Shown: positions 36,001 through 43,330 of the stretch, in pieces
How the letters are laid out: the number at the start of each line of letters is the position of its first letter
How positions within the stretch are numbered: the first letter of the stretch is position 1
Source of the DNA: Cinclus cinclus
Taxonomy: Eukaryota > Chordata > Aves > Passeriformes > Cinclidae
DNA: 64,000 nucleotides
Direction: 5' to 3'
Assembly (NCBI RefSeq): GCF_963662255.1
Contig: NC_085047.1
Coordinates: 90,888,259 to 90,952,258, forward strand
Program-made: the position numbers and the translations under genes
The notes under the pieces: generated by a model
Seen by the model: the letters and a program-made list of their open reading frames with translations, nothing else
Database searches by the model: none
What the model was told of the DNA's origin: nothing

Positions 36001-39000
36001 ACAGACCTTTTCAAGAGCTGAAGACAAACCTGTAGATTTGTCAGCTAAAAAGAGTGAATCGGATGGTTCAGAGTCAGCACAAGGTAAGGTCTGGGGTATG
36101 CTGAGGTTCTTTTATAGGAAACTGTGCTTTTCTGTGGATCAGTTTATCTAGTTTAGTTGCTGTCTTGGGAAGAAATAGTACCAGTACTGAATTAGACACA
36201 TAGGTACCAGTCTGGCAAGAATGTGTATATATCAAGTTTTGAGTTCAATTTTGCTGCAACAAAACAATGATAATGTCTTATTTTGTAGTTTACATATGAT
36301 GTACATTCATTAGTCTGCTGTTAAATACCACATGAGCTCTGTAGGTGTGCATCTAAGTAGTCTGCTGAAGCACTAACAGTCTTGGGCCCTTTTTTAAAAC
36401 CATAATAGATGGTCATTATGACAAGTGTCATTCAAACTTTAAATTTATTGGGAGGAAAAAATGCTGCAGACAGTACTCCAGTTTGTTCTTGTGACTACAT
36501 AAATGCATTTTCTTACGGAAAGTAGAGAAAAATCTTTTACTTTCCCCTTTTTCTTTCATAGAAAACAGAATCATCTCATTTGGTTTTGGCAATACTGCAG
36601 GCCTGTCATTTGCAGATTTGGCATCCAAAAGTTCTGAAGACTTTGCTTTTGGCTCAAAAGGTGAGTTCAGCTAGTCTGAGACAGACCTCAGTTGGACTTC
36701 TGCTTCATACAGTATGTCTTTTGTGCACAAAATTTCTGCTGATCATTAGAAACAACGATTTTTTACGAGTTTTTGTGAGGAAGGAAAAAAACTACAGAAA
36801 GTTTAAAATGTTGCTCTCTTAATTGCAGATAAAAACTTCAAATGGGCAAATACAGGAGCAACTGTGTTTGGAGATGCCACCCGTAAAGCAGATGAAGATG
36901 AAGGTGGTAGTGATGATGAGGTAGTACATAATGATGATATCCACTTTGAGCCAATTGTGTCCTTACCAGAGGTAAGATAACTTCTGGAATATAAAACATT
37001 AAGATAAGCACTTCTGCTAACACAGCAAGCTTAAAATATGTTTTGCTTAAATAACTGTGTTTTCTGTGGTGTTGTTTTCGTTCTTCAGGTTTTACACTAT
37101 GTTGAAGCATCTGTTGCTTTAAATCCTAGTACAGCATAGCTCTGGGGAGGTGTCTGGTGCCCCAGTTAAAATCTTCAACAGTGATTGCTTTATAACTTGA
37201 TTGAGAGTTGATTAGGATGCAGGTTTGTGCACATAGCTTGTGAAAGCAAAACCATTTATATAACACAGCTGAAAATCAGAAAGGAGAACTGAATAACTGC
37301 TAGTGCTTATACAACTCAGCTATGGCTTTGTGTCAGTGACTTGTAGATTCAGTTCTGTGAAAGCCATGCCAGCTAGGAATTTTTACTCTAAGCTAGGTGA
37401 GAGATTTCTAAATCACTAAGCAAAAAGATGTACAGTTAAGATCACCTGAAGGCTAAGGGAACTTTTTAGTTTGGAAATAAATGGTTTTCCAAGAAGTAGG
37501 AGGATCTTCAACTTTGCAGGTAGCCTTTTAACTTAGTGAGTGAGACTTCACACAATTATTCATGTCTTGATTTGCTTTTTAGTCCAGTTACCATTTCAGA
37601 CTCAATATTGTTATAGTCATATTGCCTGTTCTTTCTGTAAATAATAAAATTCAACTACAGATGAGTGAAATTAGTGAGCAAGGCAGGTAGAGAACAAAGG
37701 AACAGTATATGATGAACAGCTTATCTGATCTATTTTGTAACATGCCTTCAACTTTGTTCTTTAAAATTTGGTGACCCTTTGCTCATCTGTGTGTCAGATT
37801 ATGACTTCTATGATTCTTTTCTTCTCTGCTTCCCATTTTCAGTTTCACAAACAGTATTTTGTCACGTTTCTCCAGTTCTCTCAAGTGCTCCATATCTTTG
37901 CAGAAGTGCTGACTAAAGGAGATTAGAGGATAGTAAATGCATACATAAAGTGAGGTGGAGATATAGCTGTCAGGCTGAAGATTGTGTACTTTGTGTTTAT
38001 TCTGTTCAAATGCAAATATCAAATTCTTTAACAGTGTGCTAAGGGACACTCCTGGAATTGTAACAGTACTTTGTATTCACTTCTCAGTGTGCACTTTATT
38101 CAGCCTGGAACTTGGGAAACTTGCCAGAACACTTTATCAAGTCTTAGGGTTTTGTTAAAAGAAAATAAAATTCACTCAAAGAAAATCCCACCAAAACCCA
38201 ACCAACCAAACCACTCCCAAAGCAAAACCAACAGACACCTACCAGAACTACAGGGAGCATGGTGAAGGGGAATTGCAGTGCTGTAATCAGTCTCAAATTA
38301 TGGAATTTGTTGGGCTCTTAAATTCTGAATATGCTTTACCCATTTTGGTGTGATCATGGGATGTTAGAGAAAAGAACACACTGAATAATTTTCCAGTGTG
38401 TAATATGTCAGTCTTCAGAAGTATATGTAATAACTATTTAATATCTCTGTAGGAAATCACAGGTACTTAGGTATTCAGTGTACTGTGCTGGGTTTTTTTT
38501 TTTTTTTTTAGGTGGAGGTAAAATCTGGAGAAGAAGACGAAGAAATTCTCTTCAAGGAGAGGGCAAAACTTTACAGATGGGACAGGGATGTTATTCAGTG
38601 GAAGGAGCGTGGTGTTGGAGAGATCAAAATACTCTTCCATACACAGAAGAAATACTATAGAGTCCTAATGAGAAGAGACCAAGTTCTTAAAGTCTGTGCA
38701 AACCATGTTATCACCAAAGAAATGAATTTAGTGCCCTCTGACACATCAAACAATGCTTTCATTTGGACAGCCACAGATTATGCTGGTGAGTTTTTTTCTA
38801 GGTGGTCTGTAATTTCTGTGTTCTCTTTTTCCCTGGAGGTTATTACAAGATGAAACTAAACAGACCTTCTTGGATTTATTTTCAGATGGTGAAGTAAAAG
38901 TAGAGCAATTTGCAGTCAGATTTAAAAGCCAGGAAATGGCCAATTCTTTCAAGAAGATGTTTGAAGAATGCCAGCGAAGCTTGTCAGAACTACAGAAGGG

Positions 39001-41756
39001 GCACTTGTCTCTGGCAGCAGGACTGTCAAAGGACACCAACCCTGTTGTCTATTTTGAAGTTTCTGCTGATGATGAACCTTTAGGACATATAACCATGGAG
39101 CTGTTTGCAAATATTGTACCTCGAACTGCTGAAAATTTCAGAGCCCTGTGCACAGGAGAGAAAGGATTTGGATTCAAGAACTCCCACTTCCACAGAGTTG
39201 TCACAGACTTTGTGTGTCAGGTAAGCATAAAAGGAAGACTCTTCACTGAGAGAATGAGATGCATCATGACTAACAATGGCACTTCAAAAAATGACTTATA
39301 CAGAATAGCACGTTCTTGTTGGCAGTATGGATCCACTGTGCAGGATAGTTTCATCTGTCCTTTCCCTACAAGGAGATGAGAAATGGTGCAAGCAGCACAT
39401 GCTACCCTAAGACACTTTTCACCTGTGCCTGCCAGTGGCCTCGTGCCTCAGTGTTTCCTAGTACTATTATGTCAGGGTGGAAGAAAAAAAATGGAGGGAC
39501 ATGGAGTCCTCTTAAAATAGACAAGGGGCCTGTTGCTGAACAGGAACATCTAAGAAAGTAGGTGTTCCCAGAACTACCTTTCATCCTTCTCTCTCTCCAG
39601 AGAAGAACTTCTGTATGCTCACCTGTTAAGAAGACTTAGTTTCCAGGCTTCTCTTGGACTTTAAAGTCCATTTTGTATTTCAGATAACTTTAAAACTGAT
39701 AGTCCAAGTGTCATAGGTGTTAGGTTTCAATCTAAAACGAGTCTTCTAGATCCAGTTACGATGCTGTGGCCTGTTTGCTAAAACACCAAGTTTTGTGGTG
39801 GGAGCAGCAGCCTGCAGTACACCTTTACCCCAGGTAGACAGTGTTGGTTTTGAACCTCTGAATGCATTCAGTAGCACTGGCAAGTTCTTCATAAATGCTG
39901 AAGGCTTAGGAGATTGATCATAGTTTAGATAGACCTTTCTTAAAATTGTAATCAATACTTCATTGAATTTTAGTAACTTGAAACAGGCAAAATGAACCAA
40001 CATCAGTATTATGCTACGCTAATGGTCTGCATGTCACTACATCCCCAAAGATGAGTAATGTAGATGACTTTGTACAAGGCCAGAGGTATACAGTAATATA
40101 GGAAAATAATAGGCAAAAATAATAGCAAATACATCAGCCTGTTGGAGTGAGTCCAGAGGAGAGCCAAGATTTAAGAAGGTTGGAGCACTGGTCCTATGAA
40201 GAAAGGCTAAGAGAACTGAATTTGTTCAACCTGGAAAAGAGAAACTTAGGGGTGACATAATGGGTGTAATTCCAGAGCCTGAAGGAAGCCTCCAAGAAAG
40301 ATGGAGGGAAACATTTTACAGGAGCATGTAGTCACAGAACATGGGGGGAATGGCTTCTAGGTAAAAGAGTAGGTTTAGACTAGATATTAGGAGAAAGTTG
40401 TTTGCTGTGAGGGTGGTGACATGCTGGAACAAGTTGCCCAAAGAAGTTGTAGAAGCCCTAACCCTGTCAGTGGTCTAGGCCAGGCTGGATGGAGCTCTGA
40501 GAAGCCTGGTCCTAGTTCTATGTGTCCCTGTCCATGGCAGAGGAGTTGGAACTAGATGATCTTAAAGGTCCTTTCCAACATAAACCATTCTGTGATAGTA
40601 TGTGAGTGGCTTGTCACCAGAATAAAATAATAGCCTGTCTTTTGATTAGTTCTACAGGTCTGAAGTATGCACTTCTTGGCTCTTGTGTTAAACCTTTGTG
40701 CCTTTCTGATAAACTCATTTACAATTTAAGCTTATTTCAGGGTATTCCACACTCTTTAAAGGCACAGACTTTATTTTAAAACAGTTAACTGCACCATGTG
40801 TGCCTTGACAAAGTGAGCTTTTATCACACTGAGTGATATTTTAAGTTTGCTCTGTTTTGCCTGAACTTTCTTGAGGTAAAATGAACTCTATAATGAGAAC
40901 TAAGGCTGTAGAGATAAGTTTACACTATCACCTTTATACTCATTGTCAAGAACCAGAAGTTTGCTACCTTCCAGGAAGATAAGACACACCATGCACTCAA
41001 CCAGTTATGTGGCAAAGCTGTATGGAATTACTGGTCACTGCTATGTTAACATTTTCAGATTAATTCTGTGCCTGCAGGGAATAAGCCCTTAATGAGAATG
41101 CAGGTCCAGGCAGGTTCCAGGGCCAAGCTATGCAGGCAGTAGGAATGGCAGTTCTAGAGGAATGTCACCATGGGGAGCAGGAAGAGAAAACGCTGTATTC
41201 AAACTATACAAGGGATAAACCTTCTACTGCTGCTTCCCTTACCATGAACAAATCTGCTGAAACTGGGAAACTCTACATCTAAGCAGATATTAATACTTGT
41301 GAAAAGGAAAAATTAGTTCTTCCAAAACAAAGTCTTTACTGTTGAAAGGAAATACAATTTTGGCGTTACGTTTTGGGACTTGTCAGTTAATGCTGTGTCT
41401 GTTTTTCTTTTTTTCTTTTTTTTTTTTTTTGGTTTGTTTGTTTGTTTTAGGGAGGAGATATAACTAACCATGATGGTACAGGTGGACGGTCAATTTATGG
41501 AACAGCATTTGAAGATGAGAACTTCATAGTGAAACACACTGGTCCTGGACTGTTGTCAATGGCAAATAAGGGCAGGGATACAAATAATTCTCAGTTCTTC
41601 ATAACACTTAAAAAAGCAGAACACTTGGACTTCAAACATGTGGTATTTGGGTTTGTGAAAGATGGAATGGATGTTGTGAAAAAGATCGAATCCTTTGGTT
41701 CTCCTAAAGGGCTAGTAAATGGAAGAATTGTCATTACAGACTGTGGGCAAATATAG
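7401..41756 (+). CDS. RANBP2: RANBP2 / Nup358, complete, 29 coding exons
   Basis: Nup358 forms the cytoplasmic filaments of the nuclear pore, binds Ran-GTP and, with SUMO-RanGAP1 and Ubc9, is a SUMO E3 ligase. Exons: 7401-7475, 9981-10048, 10561-10672, 11550-11702, 12542-12772, 13207-13352, 14771-14963, 15651-15741, 16611-16820, 17357-17535, 17623-17798, 18109-18232, 18564-18725, 19041-19178, 19266-19412, 19812-19994, 20074-20157, 20661-20796, 20969-21066, 21583-25930, 32879-33046, 34342-34434, 35269-35462, 35855-36083, 36562-36660, 36829-36971, 38512-38785, 38886-39220, 41451-41756. Phases agree at every junction, giving 2,963 residues from the second ATG (7404), which matches the human start MRR; the adjacent ATG at 7401 has the better context. 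Residue numbers here count from 7404. All introns are GT-AG except intron 18 (GC-AG). Human Nup358 is 3,224 residues; the shortfall is mostly missing zinc fingers. Confidence 0.97.
7862..7942 (+). mobile_element. Short CR1 3' tail at island edge
   Basis: The block GTGTTGGGCTAGATGATCTC followed by CTTCCATTCCTGACTATT and TCTGTGAG matches a sense CR1 3' end. It lies in RANBP2 intron 1 just past the CpG-rich part. Confidence 0.6.
7943..9980 (+). other. RANBP2: RANBP2 intron 1 remainder
   Basis: AT-rich intron sequence ending in the TCTTCTTCAG acceptor before exon 2. I see no named repeat or RNA gene. Confidence 0.5.
10049..21582 (+). other. RANBP2: RANBP2 introns 2-19
   Basis: Mostly short, AT-rich introns between the N-terminal exons. 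Those over 300 bp (for example 10049-10560, 10673-11549, 11703-12541, 12773-13206, 13353-14770, 14964-15650, 15742-16610, 16821-17356, 18233-18563, 18726-19040, 19413-19811, 20158-20660 and 21067-21582) contain no repeat family that I recognise. There are A-rich tracts at about 13661-13720 and a run of about 23 T at 17328-17350 serving as the pyrimidine tract of exon 10. Confidence 0.6.
20797..20968 (+). other. RANBP2: GC-AG intron (intron 18)
   Basis: Exon 18 ends ...ACAG and the intron begins GCAAGT, the classic strong GC donor. It joins to TTTTTAG before TTGCTACCACTGG. This junction restores the frame (PLTVATTGPS, conserved in human). Using the GT four bases inside (20801-20802) would shift the frame. 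Confidence 0.88.
21583..25930 (+). CDS. RANBP2: RANBP2 giant exon 20: RanBD1-3, zinc fingers, FG repeats
   Basis: A 4,348-bp exon encoding residues 902-2350. In order: Pro/Ser/Gln-rich FG linker; Ran-binding domain 1 (about 1168-1305, starting [20 protein letters not shown]); three RanBP2-type zinc fingers near 1394-1420, 1456-1483 and 1524-1550, each with W and four Cys (WECQVC...CVSC, WDCSVC...CCSC, WDCSVC...CIAC); FG-rich linker with several FKFG/FQFG motifs; Ran-binding domain 2 (about 1752-1890); linker; Ran-binding domain 3 (about 2048-2187); FG linker (FVFGSES, FTFGNTS, LFGFSF). Human has eight such fingers in this exon. A very long intron-free exon here is also the human layout. Confidence 0.97.
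25931..28336 (+). other. RANBP2: RANBP2 intron 20, left part
   Basis: Start of the largest intron (25931-32878, 6,948 bp). AT-rich, without a repeat family or exon I can name up to the LTR. Confidence 0.5.
28337..28960 (+). mobile_element. Degenerate solo LTR of an avian endogenous retrovirus
   Basis: The segment opens with GTTCTGGTTTTGGCTGGGAT and a GTTAATTTT block, then the GATGTTTTGGTTGCTGCTAAGCAGTGCTT section, GACAGGTGTCTCAAAGTGGCC, and GGATATTCCATACCATAG followed by a TATA-like CAGTTTATAAACTG (28655-28668) and the GTGCATCACTTACTT part. I recognise this order from a widespread bird ERV LTR family (ERVL-like by memory; exact family name uncertain). No internal retroviral genes flank it, so it is a solo LTR. 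A TTTG-rich stretch at 28482-28540 interrupts it. Sense to RANBP2. Confidence 0.8.
28961..31329 (+). other. RANBP2: RANBP2 intron 20, middle part
   Basis: AT-rich intron sequence between the two LTR-like segments. I see nothing I can name. Confidence 0.5.
31330..32545 (+). mobile_element. Probable LTR or non-autonomous retroelement
   Basis: A roughly 1.2-kb segment of composition unlike the intron. It has a GC-rich front (31400-31690), a middle with AAGCACAGTGTCTAGGCAGG and CTGATTCCTGGGCAGCTGTT, a purine-rich block (GAAAGAGAAGAAGGGGTGGG at 32344-32363), then AATAAA at 32423-32428 and the U5-like GTTTTAGGCCTGCCTTGCTT. The arrangement and wording resemble an avian ERV LTR. No coding part is visible. 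Boundaries and family are uncertain. Confidence 0.55.
32879..35462 (+). CDS. RANBP2: RANBP2 exons 21-23: SUMO E3 repeats IR1 and IR2
   Basis: Exon 21 (residues 2351-2406) encodes IR1: SIM-like VEIVYELT (about 2366-2373), then the [12 protein letters not shown] segment, close to human DVLIVYELT and LKLPPTFFCYKN. This is the main Ubc9/SUMO-RanGAP1 contact. Exon 22 carries the acidic/TAVKKLNG linker. Exon 23 (2438-2502) is the IR2 equivalent but is strongly diverged: human CIIVWEKK is CAATWEKK here (W at 2455), and LKLPPTFFC is LQVPVTSVC. Exon boundaries and phases match, so it is homologous but its SUMO-binding core is not conserved. Exon 21 uses an A-rich acceptor (TAAAAAAG) although a better-looking CTCAG lies 32 bp upstream. 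Confidence 0.93.
33098..33565 (+). mobile_element. CR1 LINE 3' fragment, sense
   Basis: Intron 21 carries a sense CR1 tail: GGTGCAGCCCCACCTTGAATG, GCAGTTTTGGGTGCCTCTGT, TTGCTCAGCTGGGAGAAGAC, GGGATGACCTCATCACAGTC, CCTGGAACAGGCTCCCCAGG and the near-terminal GTTGGTCCCTTCCAATTTGA. It starts 50 bp past exon 21. Confidence 0.9.
33566..34341 (+). other. RANBP2: RANBP2 intron 21 remainder
   Basis: Unremarkable AT-rich intron sequence up to the TGTTTAAG acceptor of exon 22. Introns 22 (34435-35268) and 23 (35463-35854) are likewise without named content. Confidence 0.5.
35855..36971 (+). CDS. RANBP2: RANBP2 exons 24-26: linker, FG motifs, start of RanBD4
   Basis: Exon 24 is a low-conservation Ser/Thr/Glu linker that ends in the recognisable KPVDLSAKK motif (human KPVDLSTRK). 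Exon 25 has [18 protein letters not shown] and FAFGSKD, FG motifs preserved from human. Exon 26 adds [13 protein letters not shown], an acidic stretch ([10 protein letters not shown]) and [14 protein letters not shown], the N-terminal edge of Ran-binding domain 4. Phases 1-1-0 fit the neighbours. Introns 24 and 25 contain no recognised repeats. Confidence 0.95.
36972..38511 (+). other. RANBP2: RANBP2 intron 26
   Basis: A 1.5-kb intron. An A/C-rich stretch at about 38160-38240 (repeated CCAACCAAACC-like units) looks like a simple-sequence or retroelement tail remnant. The acceptor has a run of about 18 T directly before AG. Confidence 0.5.
38512..41756 (+). CDS. RANBP2: RANBP2 exons 27-29: RanBD4 and cyclophilin domain
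   Basis: Exon 27 plus the start of exon 28 complete Ran-binding domain 4 (about 2648-2785; [17 protein letters not shown]). Exons 28-29 encode the cyclophilin domain (about 2803-2963, ending ITDCGQI, stop 41754-41756). Against cyclophilin A, the residues equivalent to R55, F60, Q63, Q111, F113 and H126 are R2854, F2859, Q2862, Q2910, F2912 and H2925. The W121 position is H2920, as in human Nup358. From memory the human protein has V at the F113 position, so the bird pocket is nearer to cyclophilin A there; the nearby P of human VIPDF is T (VVTDF). Exon 29 starts after a TTTG-rich acceptor. Confidence 0.96.
39221..40127 (+). other. RANBP2: RANBP2 intron 28, left part
   Basis: The exon 28 frame happens to stay open about 53 codons past the donor, without cyclophilin similarity. 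No named repeat was found before the CR1. Confidence 0.5.
40128..40605 (+). mobile_element. CR1 LINE 3' fragment, sense
   Basis: A sense CR1 tail in intron 28: GTGAGTCCAGAGGAGAGCCA, TATGAAGAAAGGCTAAGAGA, the GACTAGATATTAGGAGAAAG block, GCTGGAACAAGTTGCCCAAA, GAACTAGATGATCTTAAAGG and the terminal TTCTGTGATAGTATG. The 3' end is intact, about 480 bp. Confidence 0.9.
40606..41450 (+). other. RANBP2: RANBP2 intron 28, right part
   Basis: No recognisable feature apart from the T-rich and TTTG-rich tract at 41400-41448 leading to the exon 29 acceptor. Confidence 0.5.
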
Positions 41757-41945
41757 AATTATATGAGTATACAAATGTTTTAGCAGTATAAATCAGTACT
41801 TAGATGTTATTGACTAATTATTTCAACTTCTTAAAATGGACACTTCTGATGTATAAATGTAAAATTACAGGTTATAGTTGAATTTTTTTATGTGTTAATT
41901 GATTTTTTTGCATGGTAAATAAAGTTCAGGCACTGGCATATTTCA
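41757..41945 (+). other. RANBP2: RANBP2 3'UTR
   Basis: A short 3'UTR follows the stop. Its limit is inferred from the AATAAA at 41918-41923; a second signal at 42018-42023 would extend it by 100 bp. Confidence 0.7.
41918..41923 (+). terminator. RANBP2: RANBP2 poly(A) signal
   Basis: Exact AATAAA 162 bp after the stop codon, followed by the GT-rich GGTGTATTTGTGTTATCC. A second AATAAA at 42018-42023 with GT-rich sequence behind it is an alternative. Confidence 0.75.
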
Positions 41946-42589
41946 GGTGTATTTGTGTTATCCTGACATATTTGTATTAAGTGTCAAATTTTAAAAATTA
42001 AATCCTAGTCTTGTTAAAATAAATGTCTTCTCTTCACTTTGGTTTGTTTAAAAGAAAATAACCTGCATAACTTGGTTCTTGCTCTCCTGAAGGTCTTTTG
42101 AATGTGCAGACCGTAGATGCAAATTGCTGGACAGTACATTGCAGGTGTTGGAAAGTTAACAGGTATTCCAGGTTGAGCCAGGTGGATGTTGGTTTGTTCT
42201 GTCTGCATAGTTTTTTGAATGGTTGATCAATGTTTTGCTAGAGCAATATGCCAACTTTTGCTTTTTGTACTTCAGCTATTTCTAAAAAACTTGGCTTAAT
42301 GAGAAACATCTACTTTACATTGGGCTTTTACCTGACATACTTTAAGTGTAACCCTCTGACTCAGTGTTTATTAGCTGCAGCCAACTTCTCTGACCTTGCT
42401 GCAGGCTCTAGCCTTGTGTATTCTAGCATGCTTGTACCTTTTACAACATTGCCTCTCAAGAGTGAGTATGCATGGGTAAACGCGGGGTTTGCTTACAGTG
42501 ATACTCTACAGCGCTGTACTGGCAACATGCATTTAGTTTAGCTTTATCTGGGGGGTTATTTATTTATTTTAAAGGATGGCAGTCTTCAG
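41946..42589. other. RANBP2-CCDC138 intergenic
   Basis: About 650 bp of AT-rich spacer with no exon or named repeat. Confidence 0.5.
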
Positions 42590-42835
42590 GGGTCCTCAGG
42601 GCCCTTACCGCTCTCTGCAGCCACTCAAAGGAGCCAGGAGTTAGGGCTGGTTCAGCCTCTTCTCCCAGGCAACCCGAGGACGTAGACTTAGACTGTGCGA
42701 AGGAGGCCCGGTTTAGGTAGGGGACAACAGGAGGAATTTCTTCCCGGAAAGGCTGATAGGGCAGTGGCACGGGTTGGAATCGCCGTCGGTGGAGGTGTTT
42801 AAGGAGGTGGCGCTGGGTGTTCCAGTTGCCACGGT
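42590..42835 (+). mobile_element. CR1 remnant at the CCDC138 promoter
   Basis: The diverged but ordered CR1 blocks ACTCAAAGGAGCCAGGAGTT, CTTCTCCCAGGCAACCCGAG, GGTTTAGGTAGGGGACA, GGAGGAATTTCTTCCCGGAA and CGGTGGAGGTGTTTAAGGAG show a sense CR1 segment. It has unusually many CpGs for a CR1 copy and runs directly into the CpG island, about 210 bp upstream of the CCDC138 ATG. Confidence 0.75.
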
Positions 42836-43330
42836 ATTCAGTGGACGCCGTCAGGCCGCGCTCTGCCGGGGGTGCAGAGGAGCGGTGGTGGTTGTTTTTG
42901 TTGATGATGTTGATGTGCGCCCGCCCCGCCAGGCCCGGAGCGGCAGCTCCCCCTGCCCAGCCGTGCCCGCCCGGGCCGGCGCTGCCCGCGGCCCCGAGTG
43001 CGCCTGCGCGGCCCGTGGCGGTTGGTTCGAGCGTGGCGGTGCCGCCATGGCGGGCCCGGGGCCCGGCCTCGGCCGCGGCCCCTCCGCCCAGGGGCTGCGG
43101 CCGTGCTGCCCGCGGGGACCGGCGGGGGTGAGACGGGGCAGGGGCGGGCGGCCTGCGGGGAGGCGGAGGCGCAGAAAAGCCATTTCTTCCTCGGAGCGTC
43201 CCTGAAGTGTTTGGAGGAGACGGAGGGTGGGGGGCCCGTCCGCTCCCTCGGGGCTCATTGTGAGCGCCGTGCAATTGCGCACCCGGGCCGTGGGAGACGA
43301 AACAGACTTTAAACAGACTCGAGGAGGTTA
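42836..43330 (+). promoter_or_regulatory. CCDC138: CCDC138 CpG-island promoter
   Basis: A dense CpG block around exon 1. TGCGCCTGCGCG at 42999-43010 is an NRF-1-type motif, about 40 bp upstream of the start codon; no TATA box is visible. The start codon sits in an optimal context (GCCGCCATGG). Confidence 0.75.
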
